DNA of 64,000 nucleotides from assembly GCA_965198995.1 (NCBI GenBank), contig CBDAQG010000002.1, forward strand, positions 1,984,001 to 2,048,000, given 5' to 3'. This DNA is from CAXMMR01 sp965198995 (GTDB taxonomy: Bacteria; Pseudomonadota; Alphaproteobacteria; Acetobacterales; Acetobacteraceae). The translations under genes and the position numbers were made by a program. Of the stretch, positions 54,909 to 62,855 are shown piece by piece; the stretch's first letter is position 1; each line of letters opens with the position of its first letter. The notes under the pieces were generated by a model, which was not told where the DNA came from, searched no databases, and saw nothing but the letters and a program-made list of their open reading frames with translations.

Positions 54909-56494
54909 GCAGCGACCTGCTGCAGGATCGGGAGCGACAAACTCTCGGCCGGTCGATCGGGCACGCCGTCAGGACTTGCACAGGCGTCTTGACGCCGGCG
55001 GAGATTGCCTGCCGATCGATGCTCGTCATCCTGCTGGCGGTGCTTCTCGTGCACGGCGTCGGCGTTGGGCGGGACTTCGTGACCGCTATTCAATACCCCT
55101 ATGAGCTTGATTACGGTGAGGGGATCGTCTGGCAGCAGACTGTCCTGATCCCCGGGCCAAGAATGTACTCGCTGACGACGCAACTGCCCTTCATTGTCTT
55201 CCACTACCCTCCCGTGTACTACCTTCTGACGCACGTCTTGGCGCTGGCTCGTCCTGACCTGCTGTCTGCCGGACGAACGCTCTCGTGCCTATCGGCTATC
55301 GTTACAGCGACCATGGTGACATCGCTCATTCTCGCGACAACCACGTCACGGGACCGCAACGGGTTAACACGCCGTTGGTGTTGTGCGCTCGTGGGCGGCC
55401 TGCTGATCTTCAGCGCCTTCGCCGTTCGCTGTTGGGCGATGTTCATGCGGGTGGACCTGCTTGCCGAGGCCATCGCGTTATCGGGCGTGCTTGTCGCAGC
55501 CCGCGCCAACAACAGCGTGATTGGCACGACCTGCAGTCTGATTCTCTGCGTCGCGGCGGTTTATTGCAAACAGACCGAGCTGCCGGCGGGAATGTCTGTT
55601 TTCGCCATCACACTTGTCTTTCGGCCGCGCGCGGCTCTCATTGCCGGCGGCTTGGCGGTCATGTCGGGCATCATTCCGCTTGTCTTCCTGCAACGTATGA
55701 CTCATGGCGGCTTCCTGCACAACATTCTGATTGATAACGTCAACCGTATGAGCATGGCTAACGCCGTCAGGACCTTGACGTCGCAGAACTCCACCTTGCC
55801 TCTTTTCGTGGCCGCAATCGTTTCTGCTGCCGCTCTGCTTTACACCCTTCGCTCCGGCCTCATCAGCAATGGGCCGGTGTTCTTGAGAGCTCCGGCGAAC
55901 CAGGTCCGGTTGATGCTGCTGGCGCAGTTTGGGCTTGCTAGCTTATTGCTGTTCACCGTCTTCAAGTCAGGCGGCAGCATCAATTATTTTATTGACTGGC
56001 TGTCGGTGGGATGCACCCTCATCGGCGCCTGTCTTTATGATCTTCTCAAGATGCCCCGCGTCGGGTCATACCTTCTCATCCTGCTCTGTGCTTACAGCGT
56101 GCTAATACCGTTCCGCCTGCTGGCGGAGAATCCGCTGGCGGCGGAACGGGCTTCGGACGCGCTGCTTGTTCAGCGGATCGCCCGAGCGTCCCGCCCTGTC
56201 GCATCCGAAGACATGGTTCTGTTAATGCGCGCCGGCAAGCCGGTCATCTTCGAGCCGTCCATCGTCACCGAACTCGCAGCCCTCGGTCGGTGGGACGAGC
56301 GTCCACTCGTCACCATGATAGCGGCTCATGGCTTCGAATTTATGGTGACGTGCGACAACCTGAACGGCCCGACGGTTCGGCGCAGCCCGGCAGTCGCCGC
56401 TGCCATGCTGCACAGCTACCCGATCGCGCAGCAGGTCGGCCCCAGCATCTGGCTTCGCCTCCCGGACCCGCGGACAAAACCGCCTGCTCCGTAG
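54905..56494 (+). CDS. Multi-pass membrane glycosyltransferase-like protein (GT39/ArnT-like)
   Basis: This 529-residue polytopic protein has roughly ten helices. An acidic first loop motif YPYELDYGEGIVWQQTVLI with the aromatic HYPPVYYLLTHVLAL matches the catalytic loop layout of GT-C enzymes that use polyprenyl-phosphate sugars. The C-terminal 90 residues are soluble. Its coding DNA is visibly less GC-rich (many A/T third positions) than flanking genes, hinting at recent acquisition. Coupled by ATGA to the methyltransferase. The function is inferred from topology and context only. Confidence 0.7.
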   Translation: MSSDLLQDRERQTLGRSIGHAVRTCTGVLTPAEIACRSMLVILLAVLLVHGVGVGRDFVTAIQYPYELDYGEGIVWQQTVLIPGPRMYSLTTQLPFIVFHYPPVYYLLTHVLALARPDLLSAGRTLSCLSAIVTATMVTSLILATTTSRDRNGLTRRWCCALVGGLLIFSAFAVRCWAMFMRVDLLAEAIALSGVLVAARANNSVIGTTCSLILCVAAVYCKQTELPAGMSVFAITLVFRPRAALIAGGLAVMSGIIPLVFLQRMTHGGFLHNILIDNVNRMSMANAVRTLTSQNSTLPLFVAAIVSAAALLYTLRSGLISNGPVFLRAPANQVRLMLLAQFGLASLLLFTVFKSGGSINYFIDWLSVGCTLIGACLYDLLKMPRVGSYLLILLCAYSVLIPFRLLAENPLAAERASDALLVQRIARASRPVASEDMVLLMRAGKPVIFEPSIVTELAALGRWDERPLVTMIAAHGFEFMVTCDNLNGPTVRRSPAVAAAMLHSYPIAQQVGPSIWLRLPDPRTKPPAP

Positions 56495-56628
56495 GGAGGA
56501 GTGGCGTTCGCAAAGCGCTGTCACGTTGTGCAGAGCCGCTGTGTGGCGACAGGTTCTTTAGGGTTCCGTTAAACCTGATGTCGCATACCGCACGTGATCG
56601 AGACTTCGTGCAGAAGGACTTCTGTTGA

Positions 56629-57812
56629 GCGACCGTTGGCAACACCCTGCGCGCAAGGCGGCTAGCTGTCTGTTGCGCCCTCCAGCTTGTTACGCTCGCG
56701 GCGGCGACGGCGCAGGGAGGGTTCGCCACCCAGCGCACCGCGCCGGACTTTCTCTGCTTCTGGATCGCGGCGCGCGTCGCCGTCGCCGGTCATGCCAGTG
56801 CTCTCTACGACTGGCCGCAGATGCTGGCGATGATCCGGCACGCTCTTGACCATGACTTCATCGGCTTCGTTCCGTGAAAGTATCCACCCGGCGCGCTCAT
56901 GCTGTTGTCGCCGCTGGCGCTGCTGTCGCTGCCGGCGGCGCATGTCACCTGGGCCGTCGTGACGATCGCCGCCTTCCTCATCGTCATCTACCAAATCGCT
57001 GGGCTGACGGCCCTCATCATCGCGGTTGCCGCGCCATTGAACGTGCCGGAGATCGTCATGGGCCAGAACGGCTTCGCCACCGCCTCCGTGCTCGGCCTGT
57101 CCTTGCTGCTCGGCGAGCGTCGTCCGCTGCACGCCGGCCTGGTTGCCGGCCTGCTCAGCTGCAAGCCGCAATTGTTCCTGCTGCTCCCCATCATGGCGCT
57201 GGTCCGCCGCGATTGGCGCCAGATCGCCGGGATGGTGATCTCGGCCGGCCTGCTCGCCCTCGGCTCAGCCTCGGCCTTCGGCGACCAGGCGTGGCGAGCC
57301 TTCTTCCAGTCGCTGCGCTCAACGCCACGGCGTTCGGCGAGGGCGCCATCCCCTGGTCGGCCCTGCAAAGCCTGTATGCTCTCGCGCGATCGTCGGGCCT
57401 CAGCTCGGCTCCGGCGGCGCTGCTGCAAGCCATCCTCAGCATCGGCGTCGTGCTCGTGGTGGCGAGGATCGACAGGCGAGCGCCATCGCACGCACTTCGC
57501 CATGCCGCGATGTGCGCCGGCACGATCCTGGTCACGCCCTTCCTCCTCGTCTGGGACCTGCCGATCATCGGCGTCGGCATGGCCTTCCTGTTTGCCGGCA
57601 TGCGGCAGGACAGGATGTCGCCTACCGAAGCGGCCGCCCTGATCTGCCTCACCGGATCGACCATCGTCGTCTTCAGCCTCGACAGACCGGTCGGGTGCTT
57701 TGACGGCCTGCTGCTGCTCCTGCTCGTCTGGCGCCGCTGCCGTGAGGCGTGGTCTCCCCGCTCAACCGCCGGACCGCTCGATCTATCGCCGGCAATCGCC
57801 TCCATCGGTTGA
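56629..57812 (+). pseudogene. GT87/DUF2029-like mannosyltransferase, nonsense and frameshift
   Basis: Conserved text runs through three pieces. TAPDFLCFWIAARVAVAGHA to DFIGFVP ends at TGA (56875-56877). The same frame resumes KYPPGALMLLSPLALLSLPA and LLGERRPLHAGLVAGLLSCK. A one-base loss near 57315-57320 then shifts to NATAFGEGAIPWSALQSLYA, ending DLSPAIASIG. No start codon is seen in the first frame (opens at 56629). DUF2029/GT87 proteins are GT-C membrane mannosyltransferases. It follows the GT39-like gene, so it probably once belonged to this glycan cluster. Confidence 0.75.
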
Positions 57813-57837
57813 GCGAGCCATGTCGAACTCGCACCCC

Positions 57838-58632
57838 TCACGCCAGCAGCCCCTCCGCCCGGAAGCTGAGCCAGCGTCCGTTCCCCACGATCACGTGGTC
57901 CTGCAGCGCCACCCCCAGCGCTGTGGCCGCCTCGCGCACCTGCTCGGTCATCGCCAGATCTTCGCGCGAGGGCGTCGGGTCGCCGCTCGGATGGTTGTGC
58001 ACCAGGATGAGCGAGGCCGCGCCGAGCTCCAGCGCCCGCTTCACCACCTCGCGCGGGTAGACCGGCGTGTGGTTCACAGTGCCGCGCGCCTGCGCCTCGT
58101 CGCCGAGCAGCACCCCGCCCTCGCCCAGGAACAGGACGCGGAACTGCTCGACCTTCTCGCGCGCCAGCGCCGCCTGCAGGTAGGCCACCAGCGCGTCCCA
58201 GTGGTCCAGCACCGGCCGCCCGGTCACCGAGGCGCGCGCCAGCCGCAGCGCTGCCGCATGCGTCAGCTTGATCGCCGCCAGGCCGTGGCGCCCGAGCCCC
58301 GGCACCTGCGCCAGCTCCCGCAGCGGCGCCGCCAACACCCCGGCAAAGCTGCCGAACCGACCGATCAGGGCGGCGGCAAGCGGTCGCGGATCCTCGACCA
58401 GCGGCGTGGCCAGCAGCAGCAGCATGCCCAGCAACTGGTTATCGCTCAGTCGCCCGGCGTGCCCCGCGACAATCAGGTCGCGCACCCGCACGCCACCCGG
58501 TCGCGGCGGCTCAGGCACGCCGCTCTGCGCCTCTCCCCCGCCATCCCACCCCGCCGGCAGCCGGAAATCACCTCGATCGGCAAACCCCGCCGGCGACGGC
58601 CGCGCCACTTCACGAGCCGCCTGACCGATCAA
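57838..58632 (-). CDS. radC: RadC family protein with intact JAMM motif
   Basis: This 264-residue member of the RadC/MPN+ family has the metal site intact in LILVHNHPSGDPTPSREDLA (H-x-H-P-S-G-D), preceded by RGTVNHTPVYPREVVKRALE. An N-terminal HhH-like region (FAGVLAAPLRELAQVPGLG) is present. Despite the name, a DNA-repair role is not established. The TTG at 58632 is the only listed start; the first 45 residues are weakly conserved and the real start may be further in (GTG codons near residue 48). It lies downstream of a paralog in the same direction. Confidence 0.88.
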   Translation of the reverse strand: MIGQAAREVARPSPAGFADRGDFRLPAGWDGGGEAQSGVPEPPRPGGVRVRDLIVAGHAGRLSDNQLLGMLLLLATPLVEDPRPLAAALIGRFGSFAGVLAAPLRELAQVPGLGRHGLAAIKLTHAAALRLARASVTGRPVLDHWDALVAYLQAALAREKVEQFRVLFLGEGGVLLGDEAQARGTVNHTPVYPREVVKRALELGAASLILVHNHPSGDPTPSREDLAMTEQVREAATALGVALQDHVIVGNGRWLSFRAEGLLA

Positions 58633-58687
58633 CCCCGCGAAATGCCGCCTGAAAAAGCCGCCCTGCCCCGTGCCACGCCGCTCCGGC

Positions 58688-59377
58688 CTAGAGATAGCCG
58701 TGCCGGGTGAAGCTCACCCAGTCCTCCCGGCCAAGCAGCAAATGGTCGTGCACGGTGATCGACAGCATCGCCCCCGCCTCGCGCAGCCGCCGCGTGAACG
58801 CCAGCGCATCCGGCGCCGGCTCAGGCTCCGCCTCAGGACGGTCGTGCAGCAGGATCAGCGCCGTGGCATGCAGCGCCAGCGCCCGCTCCAGCACGCCCCG
58901 GGTCTCCCCCCAGCCCCGACCATCCGCCTGCACCTCGTCGGCCAGCAACCGGTTGCGGTTGTCGAGGAACAGCACCCGGCGCTGCTCCACCCGCGCCGCG
59001 GTCGGCCGCTCGACATAGGCCATCAACTGCGCCCAGTCCGACAGCACCGGCCGCCCCGCCGGCTCCGCCCGCCCCAGCCGCGCCCCCGCCTCCCCGACCA
59101 GCCGAATGGCGGCCAGCGCCTCGGTGCCAAGCCCGCCCGCCGCCACCAGCGCCTCGCCCGGCGCCGCCAGCACCCCGGACAAGCTGCCAAACGCGTTGAT
59201 CATCGCCTTGGCCAAGGGCTTGGTGTCGCGCCGCGCGATGCCCAGAAACAGCAGCATCTCCAGCAACTCGTAATCGGCCAGCCCATCCGGCCCAGCCGTC
59301 AACAGCCGCTCCCGCATGCGCTCACGATGGCCGTGCGGCCCGGTGCTGGCGAACGGAAGCGAGTTGCCTTCTGGCAC
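58688..59377 (-). CDS. RadC paralog with degenerate JAMM site
   Basis: This 229-residue RadC-like protein starts MPEGNSLPFASTGPHGHRER (GTG, GGAG 7 bases upstream). The N-terminal fold (LADYELLEMLLFLGIARRDT) and VLFLDNRNRLLADEVQADG match RadC closely. The catalytic run, however, reads LILLHDRPEAEPEPAPDALA: the second His, the Ser and the Gly-Asp of HNHPSGD are replaced, so metal hydrolase activity is probably lost. It is head-to-tail with an intact radC, 55 bp apart. A duplication followed by loss of activity, or a structural partner, are both possible. Confidence 0.85.
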   Translation of the reverse strand: MPEGNSLPFASTGPHGHRERMRERLLTAGPDGLADYELLEMLLFLGIARRDTKPLAKAMINAFGSLSGVLAAPGEALVAAGGLGTEALAAIRLVGEAGARLGRAEPAGRPVLSDWAQLMAYVERPTAARVEQRRVLFLDNRNRLLADEVQADGRGWGETRGVLERALALHATALILLHDRPEAEPEPAPDALAFTRRLREAGAMLSITVHDHLLLGREDWVSFTRHGYL

Positions 59378-59430
59378 GACAGGCTCCGGTTGTATGAACC
59401 AGCCTCAATCATGACAGAGGTTGTGCAACG

Positions 59431-59525
59431 AAGACCAGAGGCGCTGCTCTGGACCTGACCACCGGGCGAGCGGATACGAGTCTGGCAGCGCCGTCCCCGG
59501 TGGGTCCAGACCCCCCTGGCCTTAC
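59431..59525. repeat. Degenerate family B repeat
   Basis: Imperfect stems (CCAGAGGCGCTGCTCTGG near the left, GTCCAGACCCCCCTGGCC near the right) flank a scrambled middle. It lies between surf1 and the degenerate radC. Confidence 0.55.
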
Positions 59526-59527
59526 AC

Positions 59528-60229
59528 CTAGCTCCGCAAGACCGCCCGCACATGCACCCCAAACACCACCACCAGCACGCCCGCCAACCCAAACCACGTC
59601 AGCGCATACGACAGGTGATTGTTCGGCGGCTGCGGCAGCGCATCGGCCGGCTGCGGGTAGACGCCGACCTGATCGTGCCCCATCGCCACCAGGGTGAACG
59701 GCGCCACCCCCCGCGCGCCCAGCGCGGCGCCAATGGCGGCCGGGTCCAGCGTGTAGAACCGCCGCGCCGACACGCTGTCCACCGCGCTCTTCCAACTCGG
59801 ATGCTCCGCCGGCCGCACGTAGCCCACCACCGTCGTCGCGCCGGCGGGCGTCGGCACCGTCACTCCCTCCGGCACCCAGCCGAGGTCAACCAGGATCGGC
59901 GCCTCGCCCGGGCGTGACAGCAGGCGCAGCAACTGACTGCCCATCTTCGGCCCCTGCGGCGTGTCGTTCACCTGGTCAGCATAGGCCGCACTCGCCGCAC
60001 TCAGCACGCCCACGACGCTGACCCGTGTAAACGGCCCGACCCCGGGCGCGAGCGGCACCGGCGGGTTGCGCTCCGCCGCATCGATGCTGGCCAGGATCGC
60101 CGTCTTCCACGTCAGCCGATGCACCTGCCAGATGCCAAGCGTCACCAGCAGCGCCAGCATCAGCACGGTCACAAACGCCGGCCCAACCAGCCGCGACAGC
60201 TTGGAGGACGGCTCGACAACCGCGGTCAC
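59528..60229 (-). CDS. surf1: SURF1 cytochrome oxidase biogenesis protein
   Basis: This 233-residue inner-membrane assembly factor for the heme a3/CuB centre of cytochrome c oxidase has an N-terminal helix (AFVTVLMLALLVTLGIWQVHR) with the family LGxWQxxR motif. A periplasmic domain has ILVDLGWVPEG (typical G-W) and GVYPQPADALPQPPNNHLSY leading to a second helix (TWFGLAGVLVVVFGVHV). The GTG start at 60229 overlaps the DUF983 stop by four bases (GTGA), so it is co-translated. Confidence 0.95.
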   Translation of the reverse strand: MTAVVEPSSKLSRLVGPAFVTVLMLALLVTLGIWQVHRLTWKTAILASIDAAERNPPVPLAPGVGPFTRVSVVGVLSAASAAYADQVNDTPQGPKMGSQLLRLLSRPGEAPILVDLGWVPEGVTVPTPAGATTVVGYVRPAEHPSWKSAVDSVSARRFYTLDPAAIGAALGARGVAPFTLVAMGHDQVGVYPQPADALPQPPNNHLSYALTWFGLAGVLVVVFGVHVRAVLRS

Positions 60230-60570
60230 GATGACCCCGGCAGCACCCGAAAATGCTGCACGACCAGGAACGCCTTGATCCACCGCGTCATCAGCACGGC
60301 CAGCACGATGGTCAGCACTGGCCAGATCAGCGCATGCACCCATAGCGGCGGCGCAAACCGGCTGTCGATGATGAACGCCGCCGTCACGATGATGGCGCCC
60401 AGCACGATCAGGATCGGCACCACGAAACCGTCGCCAACATCGCTGTCGCTCAGGTCGAGGCCGCACACGGCGCAAGCGGCGTTCAGCTCGATCATGCCGT
60501 GGAACAACGCTCCCTCGCCACAGCGCGGGCAGCGGCAGGAGACGGTCGCGGAGGCGAGGGAGGGCGTCAC
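60226..60570 (-). CDS. DUF983 family membrane protein
   Basis: This 114-residue protein has two zinc-ribbon-like CxxC pairs (SCRCPRCGEGALF; AACAVCGLDL) followed by two membrane helices (VPILIVLGAIIVTAAFII; LWVHALIWPVLTIVLAVLM). DUF983 genes regularly sit between ctaE and surf1 in Alphaproteobacteria and are presumed oxidase-related. It starts GTG at 60570. Confidence 0.92.
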   Translation of the reverse strand: MTPSLASATVSCRCPRCGEGALFHGMIELNAACAVCGLDLSDSDVGDGFVVPILIVLGAIIVTAAFIIDSRFAPPLWVHALIWPVLTIVLAVLMTRWIKAFLVVQHFRVLPGSS

Positions 60571-60630
60571 GGGAAGGCCAGGGCTCTGCCCTGGACCCGC
60601 TGGGGCCGTGAGGCCCCAGACCCCAGCCGT
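60571..60630. repeat. Family B-like repeat, GC-rich second-stem variant
   Basis: It carries CCAGGGCTCTGCCCTGG, ACCCGC, then TGGGGCCGTGAGGCCCCA and GACCCCA, near-identical to the copy at 50675. Confidence 0.85.
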
Positions 60631-60704
60631 CTGAAGTTCACCCTGGAGCGCTCCTGGTTGACGACGCCACTCGGGACGTAAACCGGCAGAATAAACGTCT
60701 TACA

Positions 60705-60784
60705 AATGGCTTTCAAAGGCTCTGCCGTCCTGCGAAGCACGCCTTCGCGTGACGATGGGGTCAAGGGGCAAAGCCCCTTGCCTT
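60705..60784. repeat. Family B repeat, inverted, with an inserted segment
   Basis: On the minus strand it reads CAAGGGGCTTTGCCCCTTG, then ACCCCATC, an insertion with its own stem (CACGCGAAGGCGTGCTTCGC), then an AGAGCCTTTGAAA remnant of stem 2. It pairs head-to-head with the copy at 60571 in the DUF983-ctaE gap, where no gene is seen. Confidence 0.75.
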
Positions 60785-61634
60785 ACTCCAGCACCGGCGG
60801 CCCAGCGCCCCACACATAGATGCACACGAACAAAAACAGCCAGACCACGTCGACGAAGTGCCAGTACCAAGCCGCCGCCTCAAAGCCGAAATGCCGCGTC
60901 GGCGTAAACTGATTGTCGCGCGAGCGAAACCAGCACACCACCAAAAAGCAAGTTCCAACGATCACGTGAAAGCCGTGAAACCCGGTGGCAAGAAAGAACA
61001 CCGACGGGTAGATGCCGCCGCCGGAAAAGTGAAACGGTGCGTCGGAATATTCCCACGCCTGGCACGCCGTAAAGCTCATACCAAGCAGGATCGTCAGCCC
61101 CAACGCCTGGATCAGCCCGCGACGATCCTGCTCGATCAGGCTGTGATGCGCCCAGGTGACGGTGCAGCCCGAGAGCAGCAGGATCATCGTGTTGAGAAAC
61201 GGCAGCTTGAAGGCGTCGAAGGTGTGGATGCCCGCCGGCGGCCAGCTCGGGTTGGCGGTGTCGAGCACGTGCTCCGGGTAGAGCGCGAAGTGGAAAAACG
61301 CCCAGAAGAAGCCGACGAAGAACATCACCTCGGAGGCGATGAACAGCACCATGCCGTAGCGCAGCCCCAGCCGCACCACGGGGCTGTGCAGCCCCGGCGT
61401 CCGGCTCTCCCGCAGCACGTCGCGCCACCACAGGCTCGCCACCACAGCGGTCAGCACGAGGCCGGCGATCAGCACCAGGCGGTCACCGTAATGCGCGTCG
61501 AGCACGATGCCGAGCAACAGCAGCCCCGCGCCAAAGGCGGCGCAAATCGGCCAGGGGCTCGGATCAACCAGGTGATACGGCTGCTTGAGCCCCGAACTCA
61601 CCGCCAGCGCCCGGTTGTCTACGTCGGCGTCCAT
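60783..61634 (-). CDS. ctaE: Cytochrome c oxidase subunit III
   Basis: This 283-residue integral membrane subunit of the aa3-type oxidase has seven helices. Conserved text: PYHLVDPSPWPICAAFGAG, LRYGMVLFIASEVMFFVGFF (with the lipid-contact Glu), LNTMILLLSGCTVTWAHH, FFLATGFHGFHVIVGTCFL and WYWHFVDVVWLFLFVCIYVW. ATG 61634 with AGGAG 6 bases upstream. Confidence 0.97.
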   Translation of the reverse strand: MDADVDNRALAVSSGLKQPYHLVDPSPWPICAAFGAGLLLLGIVLDAHYGDRLVLIAGLVLTAVVASLWWRDVLRESRTPGLHSPVVRLGLRYGMVLFIASEVMFFVGFFWAFFHFALYPEHVLDTANPSWPPAGIHTFDAFKLPFLNTMILLLSGCTVTWAHHSLIEQDRRGLIQALGLTILLGMSFTACQAWEYSDAPFHFSGGGIYPSVFFLATGFHGFHVIVGTCFLVVCWFRSRDNQFTPTRHFGFEAAAWYWHFVDVVWLFLFVCIYVWGAGPPVLE

Positions 61635-61648
61635 GGTGATCTCCTTAA

Positions 61649-61770
61649 GGAAGGAAGGCCTTCTTTTTTGAAAAAAAGAAGCAAAAAACTTTTATCCGTT
61701 TAGGCACCCGCGCACGACAGGCAAACGAGCAAAAGTTTTTTGGTTCTTTTTTCAAAAAAGAACCCCTTCC
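61649..61770. repeat. Family A palindromic repeat, copy 9 (inside oxidase operon)
   Basis: A full two-armed element (ends AAGGAAGG...CCTTCCC, spacer about 45 bp) separates the small membrane-protein gene from ctaE. It would put a strong hairpin in the middle of the ctaD-surf1 transcript. Confidence 0.92.
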
Positions 61771-61920
61771 CTACGCCTTTGCCAACTTCACAATAGCCAG
61801 CGCATAAAACAGCACGCAGACCGCCACCAGCACGATGAGCATGGCGATGTTGCGCCCGCGCCGCCGTCGCTTCAGCTCAGCAGCCTGCGCCGGCGAAAGC
61901 GGTGGCGGAAACGGCTCCAT
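61771..61920 (-). CDS. Small oxidase-operon membrane protein (49 aa, CoxF-like)
   Basis: A short protein with a Pro-rich start (MEPFPPPLSPAQAAELKRRR), a basic stop-transfer stretch and one helix (IAMLIVLVAVCVLFYALAIV), ending KLAKA. Its ATG overlaps the ctaB stop by one base (TGATG). Small one-helix proteins after ctaB are typical in alphaproteobacterial oxidase operons and often named CoxF. Role in assembly is inferred from position. Confidence 0.82.
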   Translation of the reverse strand: MEPFPPPLSPAQAAELKRRRRGRNIAMLIVLVAVCVLFYALAIVKLAKA

Positions 61921-62855
61921 CAGCCGACAAAACGATCAACGCCAAGCGACAGGAACAGCGCGAACAGGTAGACCATCGACACTCGAAAGCCGATCCGCGC
62001 CGGCCGGTCCCGCGTCAGGCTGACGCCGCTCGCGTCTTGCCGGTCAAACAGGATGGCGACGCTGGTGGCCAGGTAGATCAGCCCGAAGATCGCCGCGCAC
62101 AGCCCGTAAACCTCGCCGGCAAAGCCCAGCCACCACGGCAGCAGGCTCACCGGCAGCAGCAGCACGGTGTAAATCAGGATCTGCCGCCGCGCCTCGCGCG
62201 CCCCGGCAACAACAGGCAGCATCGGCACCCCGGCCCGCGCGTAGTCCTTGCAGGCGTAGAGCGACAGCGCCCAGAAATGCGGCGGCGTCCAGAAGAAAAT
62301 AATGGCGAACATCAGCAGCGGCATCAGCGTCACCGAGCCGGTCACCGCCGCCCAGCCGATCAGCGGCGGGAACGCCCCGGCAGCGCCGCCGATGACGATG
62401 TTCTGCGGCGTCCGCCGCTTCAGCCACATGGTGTAGATGAAGACGTAGAAGGCGATCGACAGCGCCAGCGTCACCGCCGCGGCCAGGTTCGTCGCCAGGT
62501 ACATCATCCCGGTCGAGGCAACCGCGAGCGTCACCCCAAAGCCGAGCGCCTCGCCCGGCTTAATACGGCCGCCCGGGATCGGCCGACTGGCCGTGCGCGT
62601 CATTAGCGCATCGATGTCGCGGTCGAACCACATGTTGATCGCGCCAGCCGCACCCGCCGCGACGGTGATGCACAGCACCGCCGCGATCGCCACCACCGGG
62701 TTGATGTGCCCGGGTGCGACGAGCATGCCGATCACCGCGGTGAACACCACCAGCGTCAGGACCCGCGGCTTGAGCAGCGCAAACCAGTCGCGCGCCTCCG
62801 CCGGCATCTCAAAGGCCGGCGCGGCACCCACCGGCGCGAGGACGATGCGACCCAT
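61920..62855 (-). CDS. ctaB: Heme o synthase (protoheme IX farnesyltransferase)
   Basis: This 311-residue UbiA-family prenyltransferase makes heme O from heme B for the oxidase. The first Asp-rich site is INMWFDRDIDALMTRTASRP. The second loop region is SLYACKDYARAGVPMLPVVA, with LKPRVLTLVVFTAVIGMLVA as the first helix and GWAAVTGSVTLMPLLMFAII later. MGRIVLAPVG at 62855 is the start, overlapping the ctaD stop by one base. Confidence 0.97.
   Translation of the reverse strand: MGRIVLAPVGAAPAFEMPAEARDWFALLKPRVLTLVVFTAVIGMLVAPGHINPVVAIAAVLCITVAAGAAGAINMWFDRDIDALMTRTASRPIPGGRIKPGEALGFGVTLAVASTGMMYLATNLAAAVTLALSIAFYVFIYTMWLKRRTPQNIVIGGAAGAFPPLIGWAAVTGSVTLMPLLMFAIIFFWTPPHFWALSLYACKDYARAGVPMLPVVAGAREARRQILIYTVLLLPVSLLPWWLGFAGEVYGLCAAIFGLIYLATSVAILFDRQDASGVSLTRDRPARIGFRVSMVYLFALFLSLGVDRFVG

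Noticed and set aside
56875..56877. TGA as selenocysteine or programmed readthrough in the GT87-like gene
   Set aside because: There is no SECIS-like stem immediately after it, no family precedent at this position, and a second lesion downstream indicates decay.
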